A stretch of DNA of 64,000 bases from Variovorax sp. TBS-050B (GCF_029893635.1 NZ_JARXYR010000002.1:3013001-3077000); one strand, 5' to 3'. Shown: positions 40,097 through 50,338, counted from the stretch's first letter. Notes: generated from the sequence alone by a model not told the origin. Numbers and translations: made by a program.

Positions 40097-40948
40097 TCAG
40101 ATGCCGAGCCAGCTCATCAGGGCGGTCTCGACGTCGGCCGAGGGTGCGACGAAGCCAGTGTAGGTCGATGTGGCGAGCGCGCGCTTGCCCGCTTCGCTTT
40201 GGGCGAGTCCGAGCAGGGTTTCGCGCACCGTGCTCGCCGTGGCCGCGTCGAGCTTGCGCGACGCCAGCCACTGCTTGATCGGCACCGGCCGCGACTCGGC
40301 GCAGACGTTGCCGCCGCCGTCCTTCCAGGTCTTGATCACGCCCGCGGCCGCGGTGGCGCCATAGGCCGCAAAGCCGTTCTGCACGTAGAAGGGCACGGCG
40401 TCCTGGTAGCGGGTGTTGGTGAGCTTGAGCGCGCCCGGCGAAAGCCCGTGTTCGCGCAGCATCGCGCGCGTGATCACCGAGGTGATCGAGTCCGGATCGG
40501 GCATGACGAGCGATTTGTCGGCCACGCTCTTCCAGTTGGAGATCGGCTGCGGCTCCTTGCACAGCAGCGAGACCTTGTAGGCGGTGTAGCCCGAGGTCCA
40601 GGCCAGCGCCTGGTAGCGGCCGCTCTTCACGGCCTCGAGCGCGACGTGGGCCGGATGGATGAAGGCGAGGTCGACCTGCTGCTCCTTCAGCGCCGCGCGC
40701 GCGCTGTCGTACGAGATCAGCACCTTGACGGTCACCGGCTGCTTCAGCGCCTTGGCGAGGGCCTCGGCGATCGGCTCGAAGCGCGGCGCGATCTGGCTTT
40801 CGGTGACCTGGTAGCTCACGCCCTCGGTGATGCCGATGACGAGTGCATGCGCCGCGGGCGCGGCCGCCGCGAGCAGCCATGCCGTCGCGGCGAGCGCGAC
40901 GGAACGAAGGGGGAGCAGCGCCTTGCGGCCGTGGGTGCGGAATGCCAT
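40097..40948 (-). CDS. PhnD-like phosphate/phosphonate-type periplasmic binding protein
   Basis: A 283-residue exported protein: signal peptide about 1-35 (ending A-A-H-A), then a type 2 binding fold with I-G-I-T-E-G-V-S-Y, the PhnD-type stretch V-D-L-A-F-I-H-P-A-H-V-A and P-D-P-D-S-I-T-S. The family binds phosphonate, phosphite or related oxyanions for an ABC importer, but no permease or ATPase gene is adjacent. The ligand is therefore open. Confidence 0.82.
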   Translation of the reverse strand: MAFRTHGRKALLPLRSVALAATAWLLAAAAPAAHALVIGITEGVSYQVTESQIAPRFEPIAEALAKALKQPVTVKVLISYDSARAALKEQQVDLAFIHPAHVALEAVKSGRYQALAWTSGYTAYKVSLLCKEPQPISNWKSVADKSLVMPDPDSITSVITRAMLREHGLSPGALKLTNTRYQDAVPFYVQNGFAAYGATAAAGVIKTWKDGGGNVCAESRPVPIKQWLASRKLDAATASTVRETLLGLAQSEAGKRALATSTYTGFVAPSADVETALMSWLGI

Positions 40949-41045
40949 CGGGCGATCATAGGAGCCGGCCCCCGGCCCCCGATGATCGCAAGCACCGTTG
41001 CGCGCCGCGCCCGGCGCATGGCAGGCGGCGCGCGGCCGCGCCGCC

Positions 41046-41888
41046 TCAGAAGCGCGCCTTGACGAAGGCCGAGGGCCCGTGCATCTTGACCCGCAGTCGC
41101 GTCTCGGCCGTGCGGCTTTCGCGTTCCAGGTCGATGTTGGTGACGCCGTAGGCCAGCACCACGCCGACGTTCTTCACCGGGAACCACTCCACGCCCGCGC
41201 TGGCGTTGTAGATGTTGCCGTGGAGCCGGCCGCCGCCCTTGCGCACGCCCGACACATCGGCGAAGAGCCGCAGGTCCGGGCTGATCGCATGCCGCACGCC
41301 GAGCTCGAGCATGGGCGCGACCGCGTTGTCGCTGCCGCCCTCGTTGATGGTGTTGACCCGGCCGTTGACGGCCACCAGCGCACTCGCGTTGCTCTCGATG
41401 CGGTAGTAGGCCGCACCGGCGCCGAGGCCGAACACCGTGTTGCCCGAGCCGAGCCACCACTTGTACGAGAGCTTGGCGAATTCCAGCTTGGTGTTGATGC
41501 TGGCGTTGCCGAGCGCGCTCACGGTGCCGAAGCCGCCGAAGGAGTCGCTGCCCGCGGCCGAGCCGAAGTAGTCGCGCTTGTAGCGGTAGTAGTCGAAGGA
41601 GATGCCGTGGCTGTCGCCCAGGAGCAGGTCGGCCGTGATGCGCGGCATGGTCACGCGGCCCGGTTCGAGGTCGCGCGTGCGCAGCGTACCCGTGTAGGGC
41701 GAGGTCACCGAGGCATTGAACTTCGGGTCGGCATTGAAGGCGCCGACCGAGAAGCTGAACCGGTCGAGCGCGGGCGAAGGTTCGGCCCAGGCCAGCGCGG
41801 GTGCGAAGAGAAAACCGACGCCGGCCAATGCGCCCAGTGCCGTCAGCCGTGCAGGGCTGGCGAACGGGCGAGAGCGGAGCAACAGCAT
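41046..41888 (-). CDS. Outer-membrane beta-barrel protein (OmpW/porin-like)
   Basis: A 280-residue protein with signal peptide ending A-W-A-E-P about residue 33. Amphipathic strands rich in Tyr and Gly follow, ending in phenylalanine as typical of barrel proteins inserted by BamA. AAGGA before the ATG at 41888 decides the start; upstream frame extension lacks any motif. Substrate and role unknown. It is divergent from the DUF1345 gene, with a 226-base gap in which I see no further element except a run of A at 41909-41916. Confidence 0.7.
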   Translation of the reverse strand: MLLLRSRPFASPARLTALGALAGVGFLFAPALAWAEPSPALDRFSFSVGAFNADPKFNASVTSPYTGTLRTRDLEPGRVTMPRITADLLLGDSHGISFDYYRYKRDYFGSAAGSDSFGGFGTVSALGNASINTKLEFAKLSYKWWLGSGNTVFGLGAGAAYYRIESNASALVAVNGRVNTINEGGSDNAVAPMLELGVRHAISPDLRLFADVSGVRKGGGRLHGNIYNASAGVEWFPVKNVGVVLAYGVTNIDLERESRTAETRLRVKMHGPSAFVKARF

Positions 41889-42114
41889 GAATGAGTCCTT
41901 CAGATGGGCAAAAAAAATGCCTCGGGCTCGCGTGCCGCTTTCATGCACGCAATGCTTCCGGGCGACCGCTCCCCTTTTGATGACCCCCAGCCTACTGGCG
42001 CGCCGGGGGGCATCCCATGCGCCGATTGCCGCTGTGGTTGTAGGACGTGGTTGACGCGCGCCTCGCGTGCGAGCGAGAAAGTAGTAGAAGGACGCGCGTC
42101 GTAAGCTCCGCACC

Positions 42115-42768
42115 ATGCGCAGACATCTCTCGACCACCACCGGACCCCAGCGCCTGCTCTATGGCGGCATCGCCGGCGTCGCGACGGCCGCGCTGGCCTG
42201 GCCGCTCGACCCGATGGCGCGCGGCCTCGCGGGCTGGTGCGCCGCGGTGACCGTCTACCAGCTGCTCACCTGGTGGCTGGCCGACACCTTCGACGCGCAG
42301 CGCACGCGCGAGCGCGCGCAGTCGCTCGACCAGCCGAACGTGGTGATCCTCGTCACGATGCTGGTGGCCATCGGTGCGAGCGTGGTGGCCATCGCGATGC
42401 TGCTGCAGCAGGTCCGGCTCATGAGCGGCGTCGAGCGCGCCGGGCACATCGTGCTGGGCCTGGTGGCGCTGGTCGGATCGTGGCTGATGATGCACACGAT
42501 CTACGCCTTCCACTATGCCCACCGCTACTACATCGACCAGCGCGACGGCGCGGTCGACGGCGGGCTCGACTTTCCGGGCCGGCAGGCGCCGGACTATTTC
42601 GACTTTCTCTACTACGCCTACGTGGTCGGCATGACCTCGCAGGTGTCCGACGTGCAGGCCACCTCGCGCGAGATGCGGCGCCTCACGCTGGTGCACAGCG
42701 TGCTGGCCTTCGCATTCAACATGCTGGTGCTCGCGCTCTCGGTCAACGTGGTGGCGGGGGCGATGTAG
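42115..42768 (+). CDS. DUF1345 integral membrane protein
   Basis: A 217-residue protein with about five membrane segments. It has the DUF1345 pattern: [13 protein letters not shown] and [24 protein letters not shown] in order. Function of the family is unknown. Its 3' end overlaps the convergent transporter gene by 26 bases. Confidence 0.88.
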   Translation: MRRHLSTTTGPQRLLYGGIAGVATAALAWPLDPMARGLAGWCAAVTVYQLLTWWLADTFDAQRTRERAQSLDQPNVVILVTMLVAIGASVVAIAMLLQQVRLMSGVERAGHIVLGLVALVGSWLMMHTIYAFHYAHRYYIDQRDGAVDGGLDFPGRQAPDYFDFLYYAYVVGMTSQVSDVQATSREMRRLTLVHSVLAFAFNMLVLALSVNVVAGAM

Positions 42769-43729
42769 CGGCCGCGCCGCGTGTGCCGGACCAGAGCTTC
42801 ACGAGTCCGGTGGACAGCGCCACGCCGCACACGATGACGGCCGCGCAGATCAGCATCCACTGCGTGATGCGTTCGCCCAGGAACACCGCGCCGTAGAACA
42901 CCGCGAACACCGGCACCAGGAAGGTGACGGTCAGCGCCCGCGCCGGCCCCGCATTGGCGATGAGCCGGAAGAACAGGATGTAGGCGAGGCCGGTGCAGGC
43001 AATGCCCAGTGCCAGCAGCGCGAGCCATGCGCGCAGGCTCGGCATCTGCGCGGGCCAGAACCACAGCGCGGGCAGCGCGAGGAACAGCGTGGCGCCGATC
43101 TGGCTGCCGGTGGCCGTGGCGAGCGCCGGCACGCCGCCGAGGTAGCGCCGCGTGGCGCTGGCCGCCACGCCGTAGCTCGCGCAGGCGCCGAGGCAGGCGA
43201 GCACGGCCCAGAGGGCGGCATGGCCTTCGGCGTTCGAATGCAGGCCGGCGCTGCGGCTCGCGAGCATCGCGACGCCCGCGAAGCCGATGACCAGGCCCAC
43301 GATGCGCGAACCGTCGGGCCGGTCGCGGAACCAGGCCCAGGCCACCAGCGCGCCGAACATCGGCACCGTGGCATTGATCACCGCAGCCAGGCCGCTGTTG
43401 ATGGTGAGGAGCGCAAAGCAGAACAGCGCGAACGGGATGCCCGAATTGAGCACGCCGATCGCCATCGAGGCCTTCCAGTGGGTCGCGAGCGCCGGGCCAT
43501 GGCCGCGCATGAACAGCAGCGGCAGCAGGAACAGCGTGGCGACGCCGACGCGCACGGCCGCGGCCGGCAGGGCGCCGAACTCGGCCGCGCCGATGCGCAT
43601 GAACAGGAACGAGGCGCCCCACAGCGCGCCGAGCAGCACCAGGTCGACGACCCAGGCCTTCGGCTTGTTCGGCGTGGGCGTGGGCGTGGGCGTGGGAGAA
43701 GCAGTGTTGTTGTCGGTTGTGGCGCTCAT
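42743..43729 (-). CDS. EamA/DMT-superfamily transporter (YdcZ/RhaT-type exporter)
   Basis: A 328-residue, ten-helix drug/metabolite transporter with two EamA repeats (first begins [14 protein letters not shown], second A-C-A-S-Y-G-V-A-A). The substrate is not predictable. The N-terminus contains T-P-T-P-T-P-T-P coded by a hexanucleotide repeat. Its start overlaps the ogt stop (ATGA), so it is the last gene of the alkA-ogt-transporter operon. Confidence 0.88.
   Translation of the reverse strand: MSATTDNNTASPTPTPTPTPNKPKAWVVDLVLLGALWGASFLFMRIGAAEFGALPAAAVRVGVATLFLLPLLFMRGHGPALATHWKASMAIGVLNSGIPFALFCFALLTINSGLAAVINATVPMFGALVAWAWFRDRPDGSRIVGLVIGFAGVAMLASRSAGLHSNAEGHAALWAVLACLGACASYGVAASATRRYLGGVPALATATGSQIGATLFLALPALWFWPAQMPSLRAWLALLALGIACTGLAYILFFRLIANAGPARALTVTFLVPVFAVFYGAVFLGERITQWMLICAAVIVCGVALSTGLVKLWSGTRGAAATSPPPPR
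43673..43696. repeat. Hexanucleotide tandem repeat (4 x CGTGGG)
   Basis: Four perfect CGTGGG units encode the T-P repeat near the transporter N-terminus. Gain or loss of units would keep the reading frame. Confidence 0.8.
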
Positions 43730-44268
43730 ACGTCCTCGAATATCGCACGGCTCGCCGCACCGCGTGCAGGCCGTGCCGCCTGCTCCAGCTCGAGCAGCGC
43801 GGTCTTGCGCTCGAGCCCGCCCGCGTAGCCGGTCAGCGAACCGTCGGCGCCGAGCACGCGGTGGCAGGGCACGATCACGCTGATCGGGTTGCGGCCCACG
43901 GCCGCGCCCACCGCGCGCACCGCGGCCGGATTGCCGAGGCTTGCGCTCAGCGCGCCGTAGCTCAGCGTCTGGCCCGCGGGAATCGCGCGCAGCGCCTGCC
44001 ACACGCTCTGCTGGAACGCGGTGCCATGCGACAGGTCGAGCGGCATGTCGAAGACCTTGCGCCGGCCCGCGAAGTAGTCGCGCAGCTGGGTGCCGGCCTC
44101 GACCAGCACCGGATGGTCGTCGCGCGTCTGCCAGCCCGTGGTGTCGGGCCAGTGGCGCTGCTGGTCGAACCAGACGCCGGCCAGGCCCTGGTCGGTGGCC
44201 GCCATCGTGATGCCGCCGAGCGGCGTGTCGATGTGCGAGGTGTAGATGGTCTTGCTCTTGAACTTCAT
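43726..44268 (-). CDS. ogt: Methylated-DNA--protein-cysteine S-methyltransferase
   Basis: A 180-residue alkyltransferase that removes O6-methylguanine damage. It has the active-site motif I-V-P-C-H-R-V with the acceptor Cys, plus the DNA-binding G-A-L-S-A-S-L-G-N-P-A-A-V-R-A-V-G with the Arg finger. It lies 6 bases downstream of the Ada-AlkA gene and overlaps the DMT gene by four bases, forming an alkylation-repair operon. Confidence 0.93.
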   Translation of the reverse strand: MKFKSKTIYTSHIDTPLGGITMAATDQGLAGVWFDQQRHWPDTTGWQTRDDHPVLVEAGTQLRDYFAGRRKVFDMPLDLSHGTAFQQSVWQALRAIPAGQTLSYGALSASLGNPAAVRAVGAAVGRNPISVIVPCHRVLGADGSLTGYAGGLERKTALLELEQAARPARGAASRAIFEDV

Positions 44269-44274
44269 GGCTCT

Positions 44275-45855
44275 TCAGGCCGCGAGGCCTGCCGTTGAAA
44301 GTGGAGGGGAGTCGGGCGCCGCGGCCGGCGGGACCGAAGGCGCATGCCAGGCACGCAGCACCGCATAGCTGCGCCAGGGCCGCCAGGCCTGCGAGGCCTC
44401 GCTGGCCGCGCGCGCGGTCGTCACGCCGAGCGCCTTCTGCAGCGCCACGTCGCCGGCCGGAAAGGCGTCGGGCCAGCGCAGCGCGCGCATCGCGATGTAC
44501 TGCGCGGTCCAGGCGCCGATGCCGGGAAGTTCCTGCAGCGCCGCGATGGTCGAGGGCACGTCGGCCCCCGCATGCAGCGCGAGCCGGCCCGCGGCCACCT
44601 CGCGCGCGATCGCCTGCAGCGCGGCCTGGCGCTGGCGCACGATGCCGAGGCCGCCGAGCGCATCGCCGCTCGCTTCAGCCAATGCGGCCGGCGTGGGGAA
44701 CAGCCGGTCGAGACCCTCGACGGGCGTGGCGATCGGCTCGCCGAAGGCGGCGACCAGCCGCGAGCCCAGCGTGCGCGCCGCGGCCACGGTGATCTGCTGG
44801 CCCAGCACCGCGCGCACCGCGAGTTCGAAACCGTCGAGCGTGCCCGGCACGCGCAGGCCGTCGCCGTGCGGAAAGGCCGCGTGCAGCGCGGCATTGATCG
44901 CCATCGGCTCGGCATCGAGGTCGAGCATCGCGCGGGCGCGGCTGATCACGATCGGCAGCACCGCGGCGAGCGAGTCGCTGACCGACAGCAGCATCTGCTC
45001 GCGCTCGGCGTCGAAGCGCAGCTGCAGCCAGCCGGTGTGCGACTGCGCGCCCTGCTGCACGCGCAGGGTGCGCGCGAGCCGCACGAAGGGCGTCGTGCTG
45101 CCCTTGGGCGGCAGCGTGCCGTCGGCCGCGGCGGCGACCTCGACGCCCTGCAGCGCACGCCGCGCGAAGAAGCCGAGCATCGCCGGCACGTCGTAGGGCG
45201 GCCGGAAACCGAGCCGCACCTCGATCGCGCGGCCGTCGCCGCCCTCGGCCGCGCCGGCGCGCCGCAGCGCACTCGGGTTGAGGCCGTAGTGTTCGAGGAA
45301 GGCCGCGTTGAAGCGCCGCACGCTCGCGAAGCCGCTGGCCAGCGCGACCTGCGTCATCGGCAGCCGCGTGTCCGCGATCAGCTGCTTGGCCGCGAGCAGG
45401 CGCCGCGTCTGCAGGTATTGCAGCGGCGAGACGCCGAACTGCGCTTCGAAGATGCGCCGCAGGTGGCGGTCGCTCACGCCCAGGCGCGCCGCGATCTGCG
45501 CCGCGCCCGGGCCCTCGTCGGACCAGGCATCGGGCTCGTCGATCAGGCGCGCCGCCTGCAGCGCGAGGATGCGCGAGGCGTCCTCGGTGGACCAGCTCGC
45601 CGCGCGCGGCGCGAGTTCGGGCCGGCAGCGCAGGCAGGGGCGGAAGCCCGCGGCCTCGGCCTGCGCCGCATGGCGGAAGAAGCGGCAGTTCTCGCGCCGC
45701 GGCAGCTTCACGCGGCAGACCGGCCGGCAGTAGATGCCGGTGGAGGTCACGGCCGTGAAGAAGCTGCCGTCGAAGCGCGCGTCGTGCGTCTTCATCGCCA
45801 GGTAGCAGGCGTCGCTCTCGAGCGCGTCGGTGGTGGGTGCTTGGGCGTCGGGCAT
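44275..45855 (-). CDS. Ada-AlkA fusion: regulator and DNA-3-methyladenine glycosylase II
   Basis: A 526-residue protein. N-terminal Ada zinc domain (about 15-75) with G-I-Y-C-R-P-V-C and R-P-C-L-R-C-R cysteines; AraC-type helix-turn-helix (about 95-180); AlkA N-terminal domain, then HhH-GPD glycosylase with L-P-G-I-G-A-W-T-A-Q-Y and catalytic Asp in F-P-A-G-D-V. It excises alkylated purines and may also sense methylation through the N-terminal Cys. The ATG at 45855 is chosen because the Ada domain begins soon after; the 46-residue extension from 45993 is without motif. First gene of the repair operon. Confidence 0.92.
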   Translation of the reverse strand: MPDAQAPTTDALESDACYLAMKTHDARFDGSFFTAVTSTGIYCRPVCRVKLPRRENCRFFRHAAQAEAAGFRPCLRCRPELAPRAASWSTEDASRILALQAARLIDEPDAWSDEGPGAAQIAARLGVSDRHLRRIFEAQFGVSPLQYLQTRRLLAAKQLIADTRLPMTQVALASGFASVRRFNAAFLEHYGLNPSALRRAGAAEGGDGRAIEVRLGFRPPYDVPAMLGFFARRALQGVEVAAAADGTLPPKGSTTPFVRLARTLRVQQGAQSHTGWLQLRFDAEREQMLLSVSDSLAAVLPIVISRARAMLDLDAEPMAINAALHAAFPHGDGLRVPGTLDGFELAVRAVLGQQITVAAARTLGSRLVAAFGEPIATPVEGLDRLFPTPAALAEASGDALGGLGIVRQRQAALQAIAREVAAGRLALHAGADVPSTIAALQELPGIGAWTAQYIAMRALRWPDAFPAGDVALQKALGVTTARAASEASQAWRPWRSYAVLRAWHAPSVPPAAAPDSPPLSTAGLAA

Positions 45856-45967
45856 GCGTCGAATGATATGGTTTCGAGTGGTTTCAACTGGCCGTTTTCG
45901 GACATGTGGCCACCGGAGCGCTTGCCTACAATGGCCGGTCTTCGAAACCGATAGGAAACGCCTCTTC

Positions 45968-47350
45968 ATGCAACTCAGTGCGTCGATCTTCAAGGCCTAT
46001 GACATCCGCGGCGTGGTGCCTTCCACGCTCGACCCCGAGATCGCAGAAGCGCTCGGCCGGGCCTTCGGCAGCGCCGCGCGCGCGGCCGGCGAGAAGGCCG
46101 TGGCCGTGGGCCGCGACGGCCGCCTCTCGGGACCGTCGCTCGCCGAAGCACTGATCAAGGGCCTGGTCGCCACCGGCGTCGAGGTGATCGACGTCGGCGC
46201 GGTCACCACGCCGATGCTGTACTTCGCCGCGCACACGCTCTGCACCAGCGGCATCCAGGTCACGGGCAGCCACAACCCCAAGGACTACAACGGCTTCAAG
46301 ATGGTGCTCGCGGGGCGCGCGATCTACGGCGAGGAGATCCAGGGCCTGCGCAAGGTGATGGAGGAAGGCAGCGCGAAGCTCGCGGCGGGCGGCAGCGTGC
46401 GCCACGTCGACGTGACCGAGGCCTACACGGCGCGCATCGTGGGCGACGTCAAGCTCGCGCGTCCGCTCAAGATCGTGGTCGATTCGGGCAACGGCATCGC
46501 GGGCGCTTCGGCCCCGGCGATCTTCCGCGCCCTCGGCTGCGAGGTGACCGAGCTCTACAGCGAGGTCGACGGCAACTTCCCCAACCACCATCCCGACCCG
46601 AGCAAGCACGAGAACCTGCGCGATCTGATGGCCGCGCTGGCCGCGGGCGACGCGGAGCTGGGCCTCGCCTTCGACGGCGACGGCGACCGCCTCGGCATCG
46701 TCACCAAGGACGGGCAGAACATCTTCCCCGACCGCCAGATGCAGCTGTTCGCGCAGGACGTGCTCTCGCGCGTGCCGGGCGGCACCATCGTGTACGACGT
46801 GAAGTGCTCGCAGCGCCTCGGTCCCGCCATCGAGGCCGCGGGCGGCAAGCCGATGATCTTCAAGACCGGCCACTCGCTGATCAAGGCCAAGATGAAGGAG
46901 ATCGATTCGCCGCTGGGCGGCGAGATGAGCGGCCACATCTTCTTCAAGGAGCGCTGGTACGGCTTCGACGACGGCACCTATGCGGGCTGCCGCCTGCTCG
47001 AGATTTTGAGCAAGACGCCCAACGCGAGCGCCGCGCTCAACGCGCTGCCGACCAGCTTCTCGACGCCCGAGCTCAACGTGAAGTGCGCCGAGGGCGAGCC
47101 GCATGCGGTGGTCGAGCAGCTGGTGCGCGGTGCCAGGTTCGCGCCGCCCGCGGTGGTCTCGACCATCGACGGCCTGCGCGTCGACTGGCCCGACGGCTTC
47201 GGCCTGATCCGCGCCTCCAACACCACGCCGGTGCTGGTGCTGCGCTTCGAAGGCCAGAACGACGCGGCGCTTCAGCGCATCCAGGCCGAGATGCTCGCGT
47301 TGCTGCGCACCGCCAAGCCCGACGCCGCGCTGGCCGAAGCGTCCCACTGA
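45968..47350 (+). CDS. Phosphomannomutase/phosphoglucomutase (AlgC/ManB-type)
   Basis: A 460-residue alpha-D-phosphohexomutase making mannose-1-P or glucose-1-P for surface polysaccharides. It has the phosphoserine loop T-G-S-H-N-P-K-D-Y-N-G, the metal loop D-G-D-G-D-R-L-G, the sugar loop G-E-M-S-G-H and the C-terminal phosphate-binding R-A-S-N-T-T-P. AGGAAA precedes the ATG. Followed by waaA 8 bases later. Confidence 0.93.
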   Translation: MQLSASIFKAYDIRGVVPSTLDPEIAEALGRAFGSAARAAGEKAVAVGRDGRLSGPSLAEALIKGLVATGVEVIDVGAVTTPMLYFAAHTLCTSGIQVTGSHNPKDYNGFKMVLAGRAIYGEEIQGLRKVMEEGSAKLAAGGSVRHVDVTEAYTARIVGDVKLARPLKIVVDSGNGIAGASAPAIFRALGCEVTELYSEVDGNFPNHHPDPSKHENLRDLMAALAAGDAELGLAFDGDGDRLGIVTKDGQNIFPDRQMQLFAQDVLSRVPGGTIVYDVKCSQRLGPAIEAAGGKPMIFKTGHSLIKAKMKEIDSPLGGEMSGHIFFKERWYGFDDGTYAGCRLLEILSKTPNASAALNALPTSFSTPELNVKCAEGEPHAVVEQLVRGARFAPPAVVSTIDGLRVDWPDGFGLIRASNTTPVLVLRFEGQNDAALQRIQAEMLALLRTAKPDAALAEASH

Positions 47351-47358
47351 CGCCCGCC

Positions 47359-48744
47359 GTGCCCGTGCGTTCGCTGCCGCTGCGCCTCTATGGCGCGTTC
47401 ACCACCCTCGTGCAACCGCTGGTGCGCCGCAAGCTGCGGCGGCGCGCGGTGGCCGAGCCGGGCTATGCCGTGGCCGTGGAGGAACGCTTCGGGCATTACG
47501 ACGATGCGGTCACCGGCGAGGGCCAGTGCTGGGTGCATGCGGTGTCGCTCGGCGAAACGCGCGCCGCCGCGATCCTGATCGCCGAGCTGCGCCGCCAGTA
47601 CCCCGGCATCCCGATCCTGCTCACCCATGGCACGGCCACCGGGCGCGAGGAAGGCGCCAAGCTGCTCGAGCCCGGCGACACGCAGGTCTGGCAGCCCTGG
47701 GACACGCCGGGCGCGGTGGCGCGCTTCCTCGACCGCTTCCAGCCGCGCATCGGCGTGCTGATGGAGACCGAGGTCTGGCCCGAGATGGCCGCGGCCTGCG
47801 CCGAGCGCCGCATTCCGCTGGTGCTCGCCAATGCGCGGCTCAACGAGAAGTCGCTGGCCGCGGCCGAGCGCCTGTCGTGGCTCGCGCGGCCGGCCTACTC
47901 GGCGCTCGCGGCCGTCTGGGCGCAGACCGAGGCCGATGCGCACCGGCTGGTGTCGCTCGGCGCCAAGGTCGCGGGGATCTACGGCAACCTCAAGTTCGAC
48001 GCCACGCCCGACGCCCGTCAGCTCGCTGCCGCGGCCACGCTGCGTGCGCGGCTGCCCAAGCCGATGGTGGTGCTCGCGAGTTCGCGCGATGGCGAGGAGC
48101 GCATGCTGCTCGAAGTGCTCAAGCGCTTCGGCGCCACCGAGCCGGTGCCGCCGGAGCAGGGCGCGGTGCGCTCGATCGCCAAGCGCGTGCACGACGTGCA
48201 GTGGATGATCGTGCCGCGGCATCCGCAGCGCTTCGACGAGGTGGCCGCGCTGATCGAGGCGCAGGGCTTCGCGGTCGCGCGCCGCAGCGCCGCGGGCGAG
48301 CCGGCCGAGGCCGAGATCTGGCTCGGCGATTCGCTCGGCGAGATGGCGCTGTACTACGGCCTGGCCGACGTCGCGCTGCTCGGCGGCAGCTTCGAGCCGC
48401 TCGGCGGGCAGAACCTGATCGAACCCGCGGCCTGCGGCTGCCCGGTGATCATGGGGCCTTCCACCTTCAACTTCGCCGAGGCCGCGCAGCTCTCGCTCGC
48501 GGCCGGCGCCGCGCTGCGCGTGGAGAGCATGGAGCAGGCCGTGACCGCGGCGCTCAAGCTGGTCGAGAACCCCGAGCGCCGCGCCGCCATGGCGGAGGCC
48601 GCGCTGGCCTTCTCGTCGGCCAACCGCGGTGCCGCCGAGCGCACCGCCACCGCGCTGCTCGCGATCGCGCAGGCCGCGGACCCGGTGCTCGCGAGCGAGC
48701 CGCTGCCGCTCGACGATTCGCGGCCCGAGCCCACGCTCGACTAG
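47359..48744 (+). CDS. waaA: 3-deoxy-D-manno-octulosonic acid (Kdo) transferase
   Basis: A 461-residue GT30 glycosyltransferase that adds Kdo to lipid A precursor on the inner membrane. It has S-L-G-E-T-R-A-A in the N-domain with the catalytic Glu, L-M-E-T-E-V-W-P-E, L-A-N-A-R-L-N-E-K-S and the C-terminal L-G-G-S-F-E-P-L-G-G-Q-N-L-I-E-P. The start is GTG at 47359 or a second GTG two codons later. Convergent with tolC. Confidence 0.93.
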   Translation: MPVRSLPLRLYGAFTTLVQPLVRRKLRRRAVAEPGYAVAVEERFGHYDDAVTGEGQCWVHAVSLGETRAAAILIAELRRQYPGIPILLTHGTATGREEGAKLLEPGDTQVWQPWDTPGAVARFLDRFQPRIGVLMETEVWPEMAAACAERRIPLVLANARLNEKSLAAAERLSWLARPAYSALAAVWAQTEADAHRLVSLGAKVAGIYGNLKFDATPDARQLAAAATLRARLPKPMVVLASSRDGEERMLLEVLKRFGATEPVPPEQGAVRSIAKRVHDVQWMIVPRHPQRFDEVAALIEAQGFAVARRSAAGEPAEAEIWLGDSLGEMALYYGLADVALLGGSFEPLGGQNLIEPAACGCPVIMGPSTFNFAEAAQLSLAAGAALRVESMEQAVTAALKLVENPERRAAMAEAALAFSSANRGAAERTATALLAIAQAADPVLASEPLPLDDSRPEPTLD

Positions 48745-48756
48745 CCGCCGCCCGCC

Positions 48757-50295
48757 TCAGCGCGCCGGCGGATTCAGGATCACCGGCGGCGGCGGCGCCG
48801 AGGGGATCGTGGGTGCCGGCGGATTGAAGGGCTGCACCGGCACCGGCGGCACCACCGGCACGCTCGGCGGCGTGACCGGCACCACGGGTGCGCCCGTCGC
48901 CGGGCGATCGCCGAACGAAGGTGCGGGCGCGGCGCCGTTCTTCGAGAGCGTTGCGTTGATCGCGTTGAGGTCGTCCACCGTCAGCGTGCCGTTGGCCTGC
49001 CGTAGCTTGAGATTGCCGAGCAGCACGTTGTAGCGCGCCTGCGCGAGGTCGCGCTTGGTCTGGTAGAGCTGGCTCTGCGAGTTGAGCACGTCGATGTTGA
49101 TGCGCACGCCGACCTGGTAGCCGAGCCGGTTGGCATCGAGCGCGCTCTGGCTCGAGGCCTCGGCGGCTTCGAGCGCCTTGACCTGCCCCGCGCCCGACAC
49201 CAGGCCGAGGTACGCCGCGCGCGTGGCCTGCGCCACGCTGCGGCGCGTGCCCTCGAGCACGCTGCGCGACTGGTCTTCGAGCGCCAGCGTCTCCTTGATC
49301 CGGTTCTCGGTCGCGAAGCCCGCGAAGAGCGGCAGGTTGAACACCACGCCCACCGTCGCGGCGTTGATGCGGGTGCCGACGGTGCTGGTGCTCGTGCCGT
49401 CGGGGTTGCGCGTGACGTTGTAGCCGAGGTTGGCGTCGAGCGTGGGCTTGTGACCGGCCTTGGCCTTCTCGGTCTCCAGGCCCGCGACGTCGACGCCGAG
49501 TCGGGCCTGGCGGATCGCGGGGTGCACCTCCTGGGCCTGCGCGACCCAGGCCTCGATGTTGGCGGGCGTCGCGGTCGGCAGCACCACCGGCTGCGCGAGC
49601 GGCACGGGCACGCTGCCCGGACGGCCGACGAGCTGGTCGAGCACCACCTTCTTGACCTGCAGGTCGTTCTCGGCCGCGATCTCCTGGGCCGTCACGAGGT
49701 CGTAGCGCGCCTGCGCCTCGCGGGTGTCGGTGATGGTCGAGGTGCCGACCTCGAAGTTGCGCTTGGCCGAGGCGAGCTGCTCGCCGACCGCGACCTTCTG
49801 CGCGCGCACCAGCGTCAGGCTGTCCTGGCTCGCGAGCACGTCGAAGTAGGCCTGGCTCACGCGCACGATCAGGTCCTGCTCGGCCTGGGTGAACACCGCC
49901 TCGGCGATCTCGGCTTGGCGCTTGCCCTGCTCGTAGGTGGCCCAGTTGGCCGGCCGGTAGAGCGGCTGCGTGGCGTTGATGCCGATGTTCTGCGTGCTGA
50001 AGTCGCGCGGCGTGGTGGTACCGCGGCCGGCGCCCGTGAGGGTGTCGATGTCGAGGTTGCTGCGCGACGCGCCGGCCGTGAGTCCCACCGCGGGCAGGAT
50101 GCCGGCCTTGGCCTGCGCGGCGCGCGCGAGGTTGGCCTCGTACTGGGCGCGCGCACCCTGGTAGGAGGCGTCGAAGCCGCGCGCGGATTCGTAGAGTTCG
50201 CTCAGTGTCTGGCCCTGGGCCGGCAGTGCGAGCAGGGTCGCGAAGGCGCTCGCGAATGCTGCGGAAAGAGGCAGAAGCCGGGGCCTGGGAGGCAT
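48757..50295 (-). CDS. tolC: TolC-family outer-membrane channel
   Basis: A 512-residue outer-membrane factor: signal peptide about 1-29 (ending P-A-Q-G-Q), two OEP repeats with long coiled helices, e.g. Y-E-Q-G-K-R-Q-A-E-I and N-I-D-V-L-N-S-Q-S-Q-L-Y. A C-terminal tail after about 440 is unusually Pro-rich (P-V-V-P-V-T-P-P). It serves type I secretion and RND efflux pumps and could also pass siderophores outward. AAGGACG before the ATG supports the start. Last gene after PIMT and rhodanese genes. Confidence 0.92.
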   Translation of the reverse strand: MPPRPRLLPLSAAFASAFATLLALPAQGQTLSELYESARGFDASYQGARAQYEANLARAAQAKAGILPAVGLTAGASRSNLDIDTLTGAGRGTTTPRDFSTQNIGINATQPLYRPANWATYEQGKRQAEIAEAVFTQAEQDLIVRVSQAYFDVLASQDSLTLVRAQKVAVGEQLASAKRNFEVGTSTITDTREAQARYDLVTAQEIAAENDLQVKKVVLDQLVGRPGSVPVPLAQPVVLPTATPANIEAWVAQAQEVHPAIRQARLGVDVAGLETEKAKAGHKPTLDANLGYNVTRNPDGTSTSTVGTRINAATVGVVFNLPLFAGFATENRIKETLALEDQSRSVLEGTRRSVAQATRAAYLGLVSGAGQVKALEAAEASSQSALDANRLGYQVGVRINIDVLNSQSQLYQTKRDLAQARYNVLLGNLKLRQANGTLTVDDLNAINATLSKNGAAPAPSFGDRPATGAPVVPVTPPSVPVVPPVPVQPFNPPAPTIPSAPPPPVILNPPAR

Positions 50296-50338
50296 TGAAC
50301 GTCCTTGGGGAGGGTTGGAGATTCTTCGCGGGCCGCCC

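Noticed and set aside
43673..43696. Hexamer repeat as a phase-variation switch
   Set aside because: The unit is six bases, so unit changes keep the frame; it could only vary the T-P tail length. A similar GTGGGT run near 59096-59111 is likewise in frame.
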